Shown one piece after another: positions 17,514-23,677 of a stretch of DNA of 25,181 nt. How positions within the stretch are numbered: position 1 is the stretch's first letter; the number at the start of each line of letters is the position of its first letter. A program made the position numbers and the translations under genes. The stretch covers positions 1-25,181 of the forward strand of contig JAWXUI010000014.1 of assembly GCA_044432805.1 (NCBI GenBank), written 5' to 3'. The notes under the pieces were generated by a model that saw only the letters and a program-made list of their open reading frames with translations, was not told the origin of the DNA and made no database searches. This DNA comes from CAYJEO01 sp044432805 (GTDB lineage: Bacteria > Bacillota_I > Bacilli_A > RF39 > UBA660).

Positions 17514-17864
17514 TTAATCTTTTGGTTTACATATAACTGCAAAGAAAAACGAAAATACGATAGCTGACATTATTCCAGATGATGTTAAATTAAACATACC
17601 AGTTGTTAATCCGATTATACCTGTATCGTTTGCGTGCATCATTGATCCATGTGATAATAGGTGTCCAAAAGAAGTAATCGGCACAATTGCTCCTCCACCA
17701 GCCCATAATATTAACTTATCATAAATATCAAAAACATCTAAAAATGCACCTATTACAACAAATAAAGAAGTAATGTGACCAGGTGTTAATTTAGTTTTAT
17801 TTAATAAAATTTCTGAAATCAATGCAATTGTTCCAGTAAATAAAAAAGCATTTACATAATTCAT
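17514..17864 (-). CDS. spoVAE: Stage V sporulation protein AE
   Basis: 116 residues, the length of SpoVAE (SpoVAEb type), with three to four membrane helices. SpoVAE is part of the inner-spore-membrane SpoVA complex, which takes up Ca-dipicolinate into the forespore and releases it at germination. Typical features are TPGHITSLFVVIGAFLD in the second helix region and GGGAIVPITSFGHLLSHG. The ATG directly follows the spoVAD stop, and GGAGG lies in the spoVAD tail. Third gene of spoVAC-spoVAD-spoVAE, the clostridial-type minimal set: spoVAA, spoVAB and spoVAF are not adjacent. Confidence 0.92.
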   Translation of the reverse strand: MNYVNAFLFTGTIALISEILLNKTKLTPGHITSLFVVIGAFLDVFDIYDKLILWAGGGAIVPITSFGHLLSHGSMMHANDTGIIGLTTGMFNLTSSGIMSAIVFSFFFAVICKPKD

Positions 17865-18851
17865 TTATACAACCTCCAAACTTACTGCGTGCGAAATAGC
17901 TGGTATAGTTAATTTTTGATTTACCATAGTTGAATTCATTAATGCTCCTGTCGCGACTAAAAGTATTTTTTTATATTTTCCTTTTTTCATCAAACTAAAT
18001 AAATATGAATACGTTACTAAAGGTGCACATGCTGGCCCTGAACCACCAGCATATACATTTTGTTTTTTTAAATCAAATATACAACAAGCTGTATCTATGT
18101 GCTTTTTTAATTTTATATTATAATCAATTAACATATAATCTTTTAAAATTTTAGAGCCAATTATTCCTAAGTCACCAGTTACTATTAAATCATAATAAGT
18201 AATGTCTCTTTTTGTATCATGTAAGTGTCTATTTATTGTATCTGCAGCAGATGGTGCCATCACTGCCCCCATATTAAAAACATCTTTCATTCCCAAGTCA
18301 ACTACTCTTCCTATTGTACTTGATTCAACTTTTATATTTTTTTTATCATTGGTCATAAAACAACTTGCCGCACCGGTTGTTGTAAAGGTTGATCTATTTG
18401 GTTTAGGAGCACCATATTCAACTGGATATCTAAATTGTTTTTCAGCTGATAAATTATGTGACGAAGCACAACAAATGCAATTTTTTATCATCTTATTTTC
18501 TAACATATTAGCGCCTATAATAATTCCTTCAACACTTGTCGCACAGGCATTATAAATACCTAAAAAAGGAATATTTAAATTACTTGCTGCATAGTTAGAC
18601 GCTACTGTTTGGTTGAGTAAATCACCTGATATAAATAAATCAATTTTATTTTTTGTATAATTTATTTTTTTTAGTAAAATACTTACACTTTCTTCTATTA
18701 ATTTTGATTCTGCTTGTTCAAATGTTGTTGCTCCCATATAAAAATCATCGTAAGTAAAGTCGTAATATTTTTTTAATGGTCCTTTTTTTTCAAATGGTCC
18801 AGCTATTGTAGCAGTTTCGTTTATATAAACATTTTTGTATTTTATAGTCAT
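17865..18851 (-). CDS. spoVAD: Stage V sporulation protein AD (dipicolinate-binding)
   Basis: 328 residues of thiolase-like fold, the expected length. SpoVAD is the soluble, membrane-associated subunit that binds dipicolinic acid. Family features are the N-terminal YINETATIAGPFEKKGPLKK, the ACATSVEG thiolase-like cysteine loop, GAASCFMT, GDLGIIGSK, AGGSGPACAP and the C-terminal LLVATGALMNST...ISHAVSLEVV. A longer in-frame TTG start (18863) is rejected because it overlaps the Shine-Dalgarno GGAGG, which lies five bases before the ATG at 18851. That ATG begins one base after the spoVAC stop. Confidence 0.95.
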   Translation of the reverse strand: MTIKYKNVYINETATIAGPFEKKGPLKKYYDFTYDDFYMGATTFEQAESKLIEESVSILLKKINYTKNKIDLFISGDLLNQTVASNYAASNLNIPFLGIYNACATSVEGIIIGANMLENKMIKNCICCASSHNLSAEKQFRYPVEYGAPKPNRSTFTTTGAASCFMTNDKKNIKVESSTIGRVVDLGMKDVFNMGAVMAPSAADTINRHLHDTKRDITYYDLIVTGDLGIIGSKILKDYMLIDYNIKLKKHIDTACCIFDLKKQNVYAGGSGPACAPLVTYSYLFSLMKKGKYKKILLVATGALMNSTMVNQKLTIPAISHAVSLEVV

Positions 18852-18852
18852 T

Positions 18853-19293
18853 TTAACCTCCAAAAATAATAAGTCTAATCAACCCAAAAGTATAAGCACT
18901 TACCACCCCATAAACTATTACAGAACCCGCTAATTTAAACATATTAGAACCTATTCCTGTTATTAATCCTTCTTTTCTATATTCTAACGATGCACTTTGC
19001 ATAGCATGCGCAAAACCAGTTATTGGAATAAATAATCCACTTCTTGCAACTCTTACCCAATTATCAAAGAAACCTAAAGCAGTAAATAAACATCCAAAAA
19101 AGATAAACGTTATAATCATTAATGTATTAGCTTGACTTGATGTTATATTTAAAATATAAGAATAAAATTCAATAAAAAATTCAGCTAAAGCTCCCATTAA
19201 TCCTCCTATAACAAAAGCTATAATACAATTTTTTAAAGCATTTTCTTTTATATTGTGTTTTTTTACTAATTGTTTATATTTGTCTTTTTCCAT
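18853..19293 (-). CDS. spoVAC: Stage V sporulation protein AC
   Basis: 146 residues with about four membrane helices after a charged N-terminus (EKDKYKQLVKKH). SpoVAC is the mechanosensitive-type channel subunit of the SpoVA dipicolinate transporter. GGLMGALAEF, LGFFDNWVRVARSGLFIPITGFAHAMQSASLEYRKEG and IGSNMFKLAGSVIVYG match the family. Its first residues differ from longer Bacillus proteins only in extension. First gene of the operon; AGGTG precedes the ATG by seven bases. A candidate forespore (SigG-like) promoter lies just upstream, and the gene is divergent from an unknown plus-strand gene at 19417. Confidence 0.94.
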   Translation of the reverse strand: MEKDKYKQLVKKHNIKENALKNCIIAFVIGGLMGALAEFFIEFYSYILNITSSQANTLMIITFIFFGCLFTALGFFDNWVRVARSGLFIPITGFAHAMQSASLEYRKEGLITGIGSNMFKLAGSVIVYGVVSAYTFGLIRLIIFGG

Positions 19294-19308
19294 ATAATCA
19301 CCTAATTA

Positions 19309-19337
19309 TATAGTGTTTTAAAAATTTATTTTTATAC
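19309..19337 (-). promoter_or_regulatory. Candidate SigG/SigF-type promoter of spoVAC-spoVAD-spoVAE
   Basis: Minus-strand GTATA (19337-19333) fits the SigG -35 pattern GHATR. After 17 bases CACTATA (19315-19309) matches the -10 pattern CATnHTA with one mismatch. In Bacillus spoVA is SigG-controlled. A TATAAT also overlaps (19310-19305) but would place the start in the Shine-Dalgarno site. Confidence 0.4.
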
Positions 19338-19360
19338 TAAATATTTTTTTTGATTTTATT

Positions 19361-19388
19361 TTGATAATCTAATGATTTTTGATATAAT
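19361..19388 (+). promoter_or_regulatory. SigA-type promoter of the first two-TM paralog
   Basis: TTGATA (19361-19366), a 16-base spacer ending TTTTTGA, then TATAAT (19383-19388). The arrangement is copied at 20137-20164. The rest of the 123-base divergent spacer holds the spoVAC promoter candidate. Confidence 0.7.
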
Positions 19389-19416
19389 AAATTATACAAA
19401 GTGAGGAACTTATATT

Positions 19417-20091
19417 ATGAATCAAACAAAAATGAAATGGTTAGAATCAAAAAGAAAAGAATTATTAAATTTAATTCAACAACTCGATGCTTCTTATAAA
19501 GAGACAACCAGTTTAGAATACGAAATATCTAAGTTAAATAATGATATGGCTGAAAATGAGAAAATTGAAGTTTTTAACGCAGAGTGTAAAAAGGAATATA
19601 CTAAAAGAAAAATAATAATACTTCTATTTTTAGTGATGACTTTTGTAATCTGTCCTTTTATTACAATTAATTCTCCTGTTATGTTAACAAGTTTTAGTGC
19701 TTTCTTAGTTGGAATAATATCAGCATCTGCCGCTTTAATTACCTTTCTAGATGGAAAAGATGATCGTGTGCAAAAAAAATTTCCATACAGTGATATAAAA
19801 GAAGATTCTGATAAAATAATACAATCTTATTTAAATGAAAAAACAACCAAATTAGAAACAGTCAAATCAAAAACTAACAACATTATAGAGTCTCTTGAAT
19901 TTATTTTTAAAAGCGTTAATGATGTTATATTGAGTGAAGAAAAGACTGATGAATATAGTTTAGAAAATTCATTTGTTGATTTGTATGATCAATTTAGTCA
20001 AGTTGTTTTACCTTCTATAAAAGATGGTGCAACTGAAGAAAAAGAAACATCTTTCCAAAAAAAATTACCAACTAGTCCTTTTGAAAATTAA
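19417..20091 (+). CDS. Unknown two-TM coiled-coil protein (paralog 1)
   Basis: 224 residues; family not recognised. Layout: a charged helical N-terminus likely to form a coiled coil (about 1-60, beginning MNQTKMKWLESKRKELL), a membrane hairpin of two helices (about 64-82 and 88-111), a KFPYSD motif at 121-126, a second helical region (130-195), and the C-terminal motif SFQKKLPTSPFE. Both ends are predicted cytoplasmic. The next gene encodes a paralog with the same layout and matching ends. GAGGA lies ten bases before the ATG. The gene has its own promoter and terminator and is on the strand opposite to its neighbours, which may mark an insertion or recent duplication. No function is assigned. 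Confidence 0.85.
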   Translation: MNQTKMKWLESKRKELLNLIQQLDASYKETTSLEYEISKLNNDMAENEKIEVFNAECKKEYTKRKIIILLFLVMTFVICPFITINSPVMLTSFSAFLVGIISASAALITFLDGKDDRVQKKFPYSDIKEDSDKIIQSYLNEKTTKLETVKSKTNNIIESLEFIFKSVNDVILSEEKTDEYSLENSFVDLYDQFSQVVLPSIKDGATEEKETSFQKKLPTSPFEN

Positions 20092-20107
20092 TTAATATTT
20101 AACAAAT

Positions 20108-20128
20108 AAAAATCTTTATGATTTTTTT
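20108..20128 (+). terminator. Terminator between the two paralogs
   Basis: AAAAATC (20108-20114), loop TTTAT, GATTTTT (20120-20126), continuing in T. It separates the two genes, each of which has its own promoter. Confidence 0.7.
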
Positions 20129-20136
20129 ATTTAAAG

Positions 20137-20164
20137 TTGACAATATAATAGTTTTTGATATAAT
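20137..20164 (+). promoter_or_regulatory. SigA-type promoter of the second two-TM paralog
   Basis: Perfect TTGACA (20137-20142), a 16-base spacer ending TTTTTGA, and perfect TATAAT (20159-20164). It is the strongest promoter in the window and nearly a copy of that at 19361-19388. Confidence 0.85.
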
Positions 20165-20187
20165 ACTTTTACGAAAAGAGGATTATT

Positions 20188-20868
20188 ATGAATCAAACAC
20201 AAATAAGTTATTTGGAAAAAAAGAAAAAAGAACTATTAAAACTAATTAATGAACTTGATAAAAATAATAAAAACATATCCGAGTTAAAAGAAGAAATATA
20301 TAAACTAATTAGAGAAAAAACTGAAAGTTTAGATATACTATTTTTTAATATTAAAAGCAAAAGTGAATCAAATGAATATTTCATAAAAGCAATCATATTT
20401 TTGATGACTGCCTTTACAATTTCTTCTTATGCAGCAATTAATTTTTCAGTTTCTATATTTTCAGTTATTTCAATGTTGTTTGCTGGAGTTTCTGGCTATA
20501 TATCAATTGCATCAATTGTACAAGGTGTAAAAAAAAGAAAATACAAAGCATATCCATATAGCAAAAATAAAGATATCTCTGATAAAACTATTGAAGCTTT
20601 GTTAGAAGTGAAAAATTTTGATTTAGTTACAGCTAAATTACAAAGCAATGATATAAAAAAAGAACTAGAATCTATTTTTAAAGAAGTTTGTGAGTTAATA
20701 AAATCAGATGAAAAATCTGATAGTATACAAGAAAAAGTTTTTGATGAGTTATACGATCAATATAGTAATATTGCTGATCAAGCTCAAAAAAAAGAACCAT
20801 CTTTCCAAAAAAAATTACCTAATGATCCTTATGAAAAAATTATTTTATTTCCTACAAAAAACCAATAG
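20188..20868 (+). CDS. Unknown two-TM coiled-coil protein (paralog 2)
   Basis: 226 residues, paralogous to the preceding protein. Shared features are the start MNQT...LE.K.KELL.LI, a coiled-coil-prone N-terminus, two membrane helices (about 66-85 and 88-112), PYS at 123-125, a helical region ending ELYDQYS (against DLYDQFS), and the C-terminal SFQKKLPNDPYE. The middle is strongly diverged, so the duplication is not recent even though promoter spacing and both ends are conserved. AGAGG lies six bases before the ATG. The stop is inside a hairpin shared with the convergent gene. Function unknown. Confidence 0.85.
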   Translation: MNQTQISYLEKKKKELLKLINELDKNNKNISELKEEIYKLIREKTESLDILFFNIKSKSESNEYFIKAIIFLMTAFTISSYAAINFSVSIFSVISMLFAGVSGYISIASIVQGVKKRKYKAYPYSKNKDISDKTIEALLEVKNFDLVTAKLQSNDIKKELESIFKEVCELIKSDEKSDSIQEKVFDELYDQYSNIADQAQKKEPSFQKKLPNDPYEKIILFPTKNQ

Positions 20869-20886
20869 ATTTTTATCTATTGGTTT
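20859..20886. terminator. Bidirectional terminator shared by two convergent genes
   Basis: A perfect 12-base-pair stem (20859-20870 with 20875-20886) has a TTTT loop, A-runs on its left and T-runs on its right, so it can terminate on both strands. The stop of the plus gene (20866-20868) and the stop of the minus gene (20873-20875) both lie inside it, four bases apart. Confidence 0.85.
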
Positions 20887-21598
20887 TTATACTTATAAAT
20901 TTTTCTTCCATCAAAATATAATTATGTTTATCATTATATATACTATTTCGGCAATATTCACAAAAATCGTCATATATTCCTTCTAATGAAGCGCCACAAT
21001 TAGAACATTTTAAATCGTTTACATTTACTGGCACTTTAAAATAAAGTTCCATATTAAAAATTGTCTTTTTATCTTTTGAACCTATCAAAACTTTTTCGTT
21101 AATTGTTTCACTATAATCAGCACTGAATGATAATCTTGTAACAATTAAAATATAATCGTTTTTTCTTTTTACAATCGGTATATTAATAGAAATCAATTCA
21201 AAATTAGAATTTATTTTTTCTATACCTTTTTCTTTTGATTGTTTTTGCTTGTCTATATGTTTTGTTTTTAATTTACAAGAACAGCTTTTGCTTAAATATT
21301 CATCATCGCCATTAATACAGGCATATTGTATTTCTTCGTATCTTTTTAAAGCAAAAATTTTAAAATCATCTATATCAAAATTTGGCAATAATGTTAGCAA
21401 TTTTTTTTCATCTTCAGTATTATCATACTTTATATTATTAACTTCTTTTATTGCTTGTTCTGTTTTGCTCTGATTTCTATCAATTACAATGAGTATTATC
21501 GAAAATATAGCCGAGATTACAACTGAATCAGTCCCTACAAAAAGATAGTGATTATAACCAGTTAACAAAATAAAAAATAAATTATCTAATAAATTCAT
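20873..21598 (-). CDS. Membrane protein with Tim44-like domain and zinc ribbon
   Basis: 241 residues. An N-terminal hydrophobic stretch (about 5-15) and a clear membrane helix (about 22-40) are followed by a soluble domain. Its NFDIDDFKIFALKRYEEIQYA (72-92) and following helix-strand pattern resemble the bacterial Tim44-like/NTF2-like fold. A four-Cys zinc ribbon closes the protein (Cys198, Cys201, Cys213, Cys216). This combination of TM helix, Tim44-like domain and zinc ribbon occurs in uncharacterised Bacillota proteins; the role is unknown. GGTG lies five bases before the ATG, preceded by an extended -10 element. It is convergent with paralog 2 and shares its terminator. Confidence 0.7.
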   Translation of the reverse strand: MNLLDNLFFILLTGYNHYLFVGTDSVVISAIFSIILIVIDRNQSKTEQAIKEVNNIKYDNTEDEKKLLTLLPNFDIDDFKIFALKRYEEIQYACINGDDEYLSKSCSCKLKTKHIDKQKQSKEKGIEKINSNFELISINIPIVKRKNDYILIVTRLSFSADYSETINEKVLIGSKDKKTIFNMELYFKVPVNVNDLKCSNCGASLEGIYDDFCEYCRNSIYNDKHNYILMEEKFISIKTNR

Positions 21599-21613
21599 AT
21601 TTACACCATTTTA

Positions 21614-21622
21614 ATTATATCA
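21614..21622 (-). promoter_or_regulatory. Extended -10 promoter of the Tim44-like gene
   Basis: Minus-strand TGATATAAT (21622-21614) ends 15 bases before the ATG at 21598, so the leader would be only about 8-9 bases. It sits at the end of the T tract of the sigF terminator. Confidence 0.5.
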
Positions 21623-21649
21623 CAAAACAAAAAACTAAACAGTTAGTTT
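21622..21649 (-). terminator. Terminator after the sigF-like gene, inside its coding end
   Basis: Minus-strand AAACTAA (21649-21643), loop CTGT, TTAGTTT (21638-21632), then a T-rich tract. The TAG stop (21635-21637) is in the 3' arm. Confidence 0.7.
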
Positions 21650-22279
21650 AGCTTTAAGTTTCGTTAATATTTTTTGTTCACTTCTTGATACTTGAACTTG
21701 TGTCATGTTTAAAGCTCCCGCTACTTCACTTTGAGTTTGATCTTCAAAATATCTTTTTTGAATTATTCTCATTTCTTCTTCATTTAATCTTAACAATTCA
21801 TCTTTTAACATAATAAGTTCATCAATATCTGTTTTTTTATCAGGAATTACTTCATGTAGCGTTTTATCTTCTATAATAGGTTTATCAATACTATCAACAC
21901 TTTGTCTTGCCATTAAAGCCTGTCCAATTAAGTATTCATCTACTTCTAAATAAGAAGCTAACTCAAAAGTTGTAGGACTACGCATTAATTTTTGCGATAA
22001 TAAAATATTAGCTTTTTCTATCATTAAATTTAATTTTCTTGTTTGTATATTTATTTTTATAGGGCTATCTTCTCTCATTAGTTTTTTCATTTCACCAACA
22101 ATATAAGGATATGCATACGTACTAAATTTAGTGTTAAATGATTCATTAAAATTTCTATATGCTTTTACAACTCCTAAACAACCAGCTTGAAATAAATCAT
22201 CAATATTTTTACTATTAAAACTATTAGCTAACTTATATATTAGATTTTGATTTTCTAAAATAATTGTTCTTGTATCCAT
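21635..22279 (-). CDS. sigF: Sporulation sigma factor of the SigF/SigG group, most like SigF
   Basis: 214 residues, shorter than the ~250 of Bacillus SigF because the N-terminal region before NLIYKLANSF is reduced. Region 2 shows DDLFQAGCLGVVKA and FSTYAYPYIVGEMKK (core binding, -10 recognition). Region 3 shows PTTFELASYLEV. Region 4 ends YFEDQTQSEVAGALNMTQVQVSRSEQKIL, with DQTQSEVA and QVQVSR matching SigF better than SigG. The role would be to direct early forespore transcription. The gene directly upstream (7-base gap) encodes a STAS protein like SpoIIAA, which also favours SigF. The usual spoIIAB between them is absent. SigG or a SigB-type stress factor is the alternative. Confidence 0.75.
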   Translation of the reverse strand: MDTRTIILENQNLIYKLANSFNSKNIDDLFQAGCLGVVKAYRNFNESFNTKFSTYAYPYIVGEMKKLMREDSPIKINIQTRKLNLMIEKANILLSQKLMRSPTTFELASYLEVDEYLIGQALMARQSVDSIDKPIIEDKTLHEVIPDKKTDIDELIMLKDELLRLNEEEMRIIQKRYFEDQTQSEVAGALNMTQVQVSRSEQKILTKLKAKLTV

Positions 22280-22286
22280 TTTTCTC

Positions 22287-22577
22287 CTAAACTTTTATGT
22301 ATTTAAATACATTTAAATCATTTTCTAAATTTATAATACCTTTATAATTTTTTTTATTTACAAAATATACATTTGAAGTAATCTTATAATTTTGTTTTAA
22401 AATATTTATAACTCGTTTATTAACATTCGTGTTTAATAAATTAAAAACTATATTATTTATACCCATTTTCAAAATAAATTCATTTGTTTCAACTAATTTA
22501 CTAATATTTTTTCTATTGATTTTCCCTTCTATTATAAAAAACATTATTCCCTTATAAGGAAATATCTCTACATTCAT
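22287..22577 (-). CDS. Degenerate STAS-domain protein, SpoIIAA-like
   Basis: 96 residues against ~117 for SpoIIAA. The pattern fits the STAS fold: strand MFFIIEGKI, helix NISKLVETNEFIL, strand INNIVFNLLN, helix NKRVINILKQNY, strand NVYFVNK. It aligns with the SpoIIAA region GELDHH...RHIVLNL, but the DSSG phosphorylation loop is replaced by residues near NVNKRV without any serine. It therefore cannot be regulated by serine phosphorylation in the known way. AGGAGG precedes the ATG by five bases. Position immediately before a sigF-like gene is the main reason to link it to SpoIIAA; the similarity itself is weak. Confidence 0.55.
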   Translation of the reverse strand: MNVEIFPYKGIMFFIIEGKINRKNISKLVETNEFILKMGINNIVFNLLNTNVNKRVINILKQNYKITSNVYFVNKKNYKGIINLENDLNVFKYIKV

Positions 22578-22616
22578 TTCTTCCTCCTATTTAATTTAGC
22601 ATTCAAAACATAAATT

Positions 22617-22850
22617 TTATACACATTCGACAAAACTAGTTTGTTTTTTCAATCGACTTTTTTTTACAAATCTAATTATATATGTAATAAATATTGTAAA
22701 AAATATATAAACCGTTACTATTATTTTTTGTTCTGTTTCTTCTTTTTTTATTTCTTCCATTTGATCTATTACTTCTTGTGTATAATATACTTGCGCATTT
22801 GAATAATTGATAAAAGAAAAAAACATTAATAATATAATTAATATTTTCAT
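22617..22850 (-). CDS. Small membrane protein of unknown function
   Basis: 77 residues. The N-terminal hydrophobic segment (about 2-15) ending SNAQ looks like a signal peptide with a plausible cleavage site after Ala19. A short extracytoplasmic acidic helix (VIDQMEEIKKEETEQK) follows, then one membrane helix (about 43-61) and a basic cytoplasmic tail rich in Lys/Arg (VKKSRLKKQ). If cleaved, it is a type I membrane protein; if not, a two-TM hairpin. GAGGTG lies seven bases before the ATG. It sits between sigK and the STAS-sigF pair on the same strand. I do not recognise the family. Confidence 0.7.
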   Translation of the reverse strand: MKILIILLMFFSFINYSNAQVYYTQEVIDQMEEIKKEETEQKIIVTVYIFFTIFITYIIRFVKKSRLKKQTSFVECV

Positions 22851-22900
22851 ATAATCACCTCTATTAGATTTATACTTTATAAAAACAGTTAATCCTTTTT

Positions 22901-23596
22901 TTATGCTCTTTTATCTTTTATAAATTCTCTTAACATTTTTGTCAATGCCCTTTTTTCTATTCTAGACACATAACTTCTTGATATATTTAAATCAATGGCG
23001 ATTTGTTTTTGAGTCTGTTCATCTAAATTATTAAGACCATATCTTTTTTTTATTATGTCTTTTTCTCTTTGCGATAATACATTAAAATATTTTTTTAATT
23101 GATTTATATTTTCTTTTGTATATAAATCTAATTCAAAATCAGGTTTTGGTGTTTTTAAAATATCCATAATGGTTATTTCATTTCCTTCTTTATCATATCC
23201 AACTCCATCATTTAAACTAACATTTTTGTTGTTTTTTTTACTCGATCTAAAATGCATTAAAATTTCATTTTCGATACATCTAGCACAATATGTTGTAATT
23301 CTTGTCCCTTTTTTATAAGAAAATGAGTCTATTCCTTTTATTAAGCCAATAGTTCCAATACTTATTAAGTCATCAGAATCTTCTTTATTATGGTCATATT
23401 TTTTTACTATGTGTGCGACTAGTCTTAAATTATGTTCGATAAGTTTATTTCTTGCTTGCATATCCCCAAGTAAAAATTTATTTATATAGTTTTCTTCTTC
23501 TTCTTTTGTTAATGGTTCTGGAAATACATTGTTTGAATAGGCTGTTGTAAAAAAGAAAAAGTCTTTAAATAATAATTTTATTATTTTTTTAAACAT
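22901..23596 (-). CDS. sigK: Mother-cell sporulation sigma factor SigK (pro-form)
   Basis: 231 residues. SigK drives late mother-cell (coat and cortex) transcription. Diagnostic stretches include NNVFPEPLTKEEE, ARNKLIEHNLRLVAHIVKKY, DLISIGTIGLIKGIDSF, TTYCARCIENEILMHFRS, GYDKEGNEI and ISRSYVSRIEKRALTKM. The N-terminal ~19 residues (MFKKIIKLLFKDFFFFTTA) are hydrophobic and precede a Tyr, as in pro-SigK, whose leader is cut by SpoIVFB. SigE is less likely, because its sequence and leader differ. The longer start at 23608 is rejected since its ATG is part of the Shine-Dalgarno ATGAGGTG; the ATG at 23596 is four bases after it. The gene is uninterrupted, with no skin-type element. Confidence 0.92.
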   Translation of the reverse strand: MFKKIIKLLFKDFFFFTTAYSNNVFPEPLTKEEEENYINKFLLGDMQARNKLIEHNLRLVAHIVKKYDHNKEDSDDLISIGTIGLIKGIDSFSYKKGTRITTYCARCIENEILMHFRSSKKNNKNVSLNDGVGYDKEGNEITIMDILKTPKPDFELDLYTKENINQLKKYFNVLSQREKDIIKKRYGLNNLDEQTQKQIAIDLNISRSYVSRIEKRALTKMLREFIKDKRA

Positions 23597-23611
23597 TTGA
23601 CACCTCATTAA

Positions 23612-23635
23612 AATATATGTTTTTCTTATTTTTTC
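23612..23635 (-). promoter_or_regulatory. Possible SigE/SigK-type promoter of sigK
   Basis: Minus-strand CATATATT (23619-23612) resembles the SigE -10 pattern CATACAHT with one mismatch. A weak -35 (TCATGA) lies about 14 bases upstream. In Bacillus sigK is SigE-dependent. The match is marginal in such AT-rich DNA. Confidence 0.25.
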
Positions 23636-23663
23636 ATGAAAAAAACGTACTTAAAAGTACGTT
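23636..23663 (-). terminator. Terminator after the YihY-family gene
   Basis: Minus-strand AACGTAC (23663-23657), a 6-base loop, GTACGTT (23650-23644), then TTTTTT. A second smaller hairpin (TGATGC/GCATCA, 23673-23690) overlaps the stop codon. Confidence 0.8.
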
Positions 23664-23677
23664 GTAGTCTATTGATG

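Noticed and set aside
22851..22900. Possible SigH promoter before the small membrane protein (AAAGGATTA as -35)
   Set aside because: The -35 resembles RWAGGAnnT, but no GAAT-type -10 is found at the required distance.
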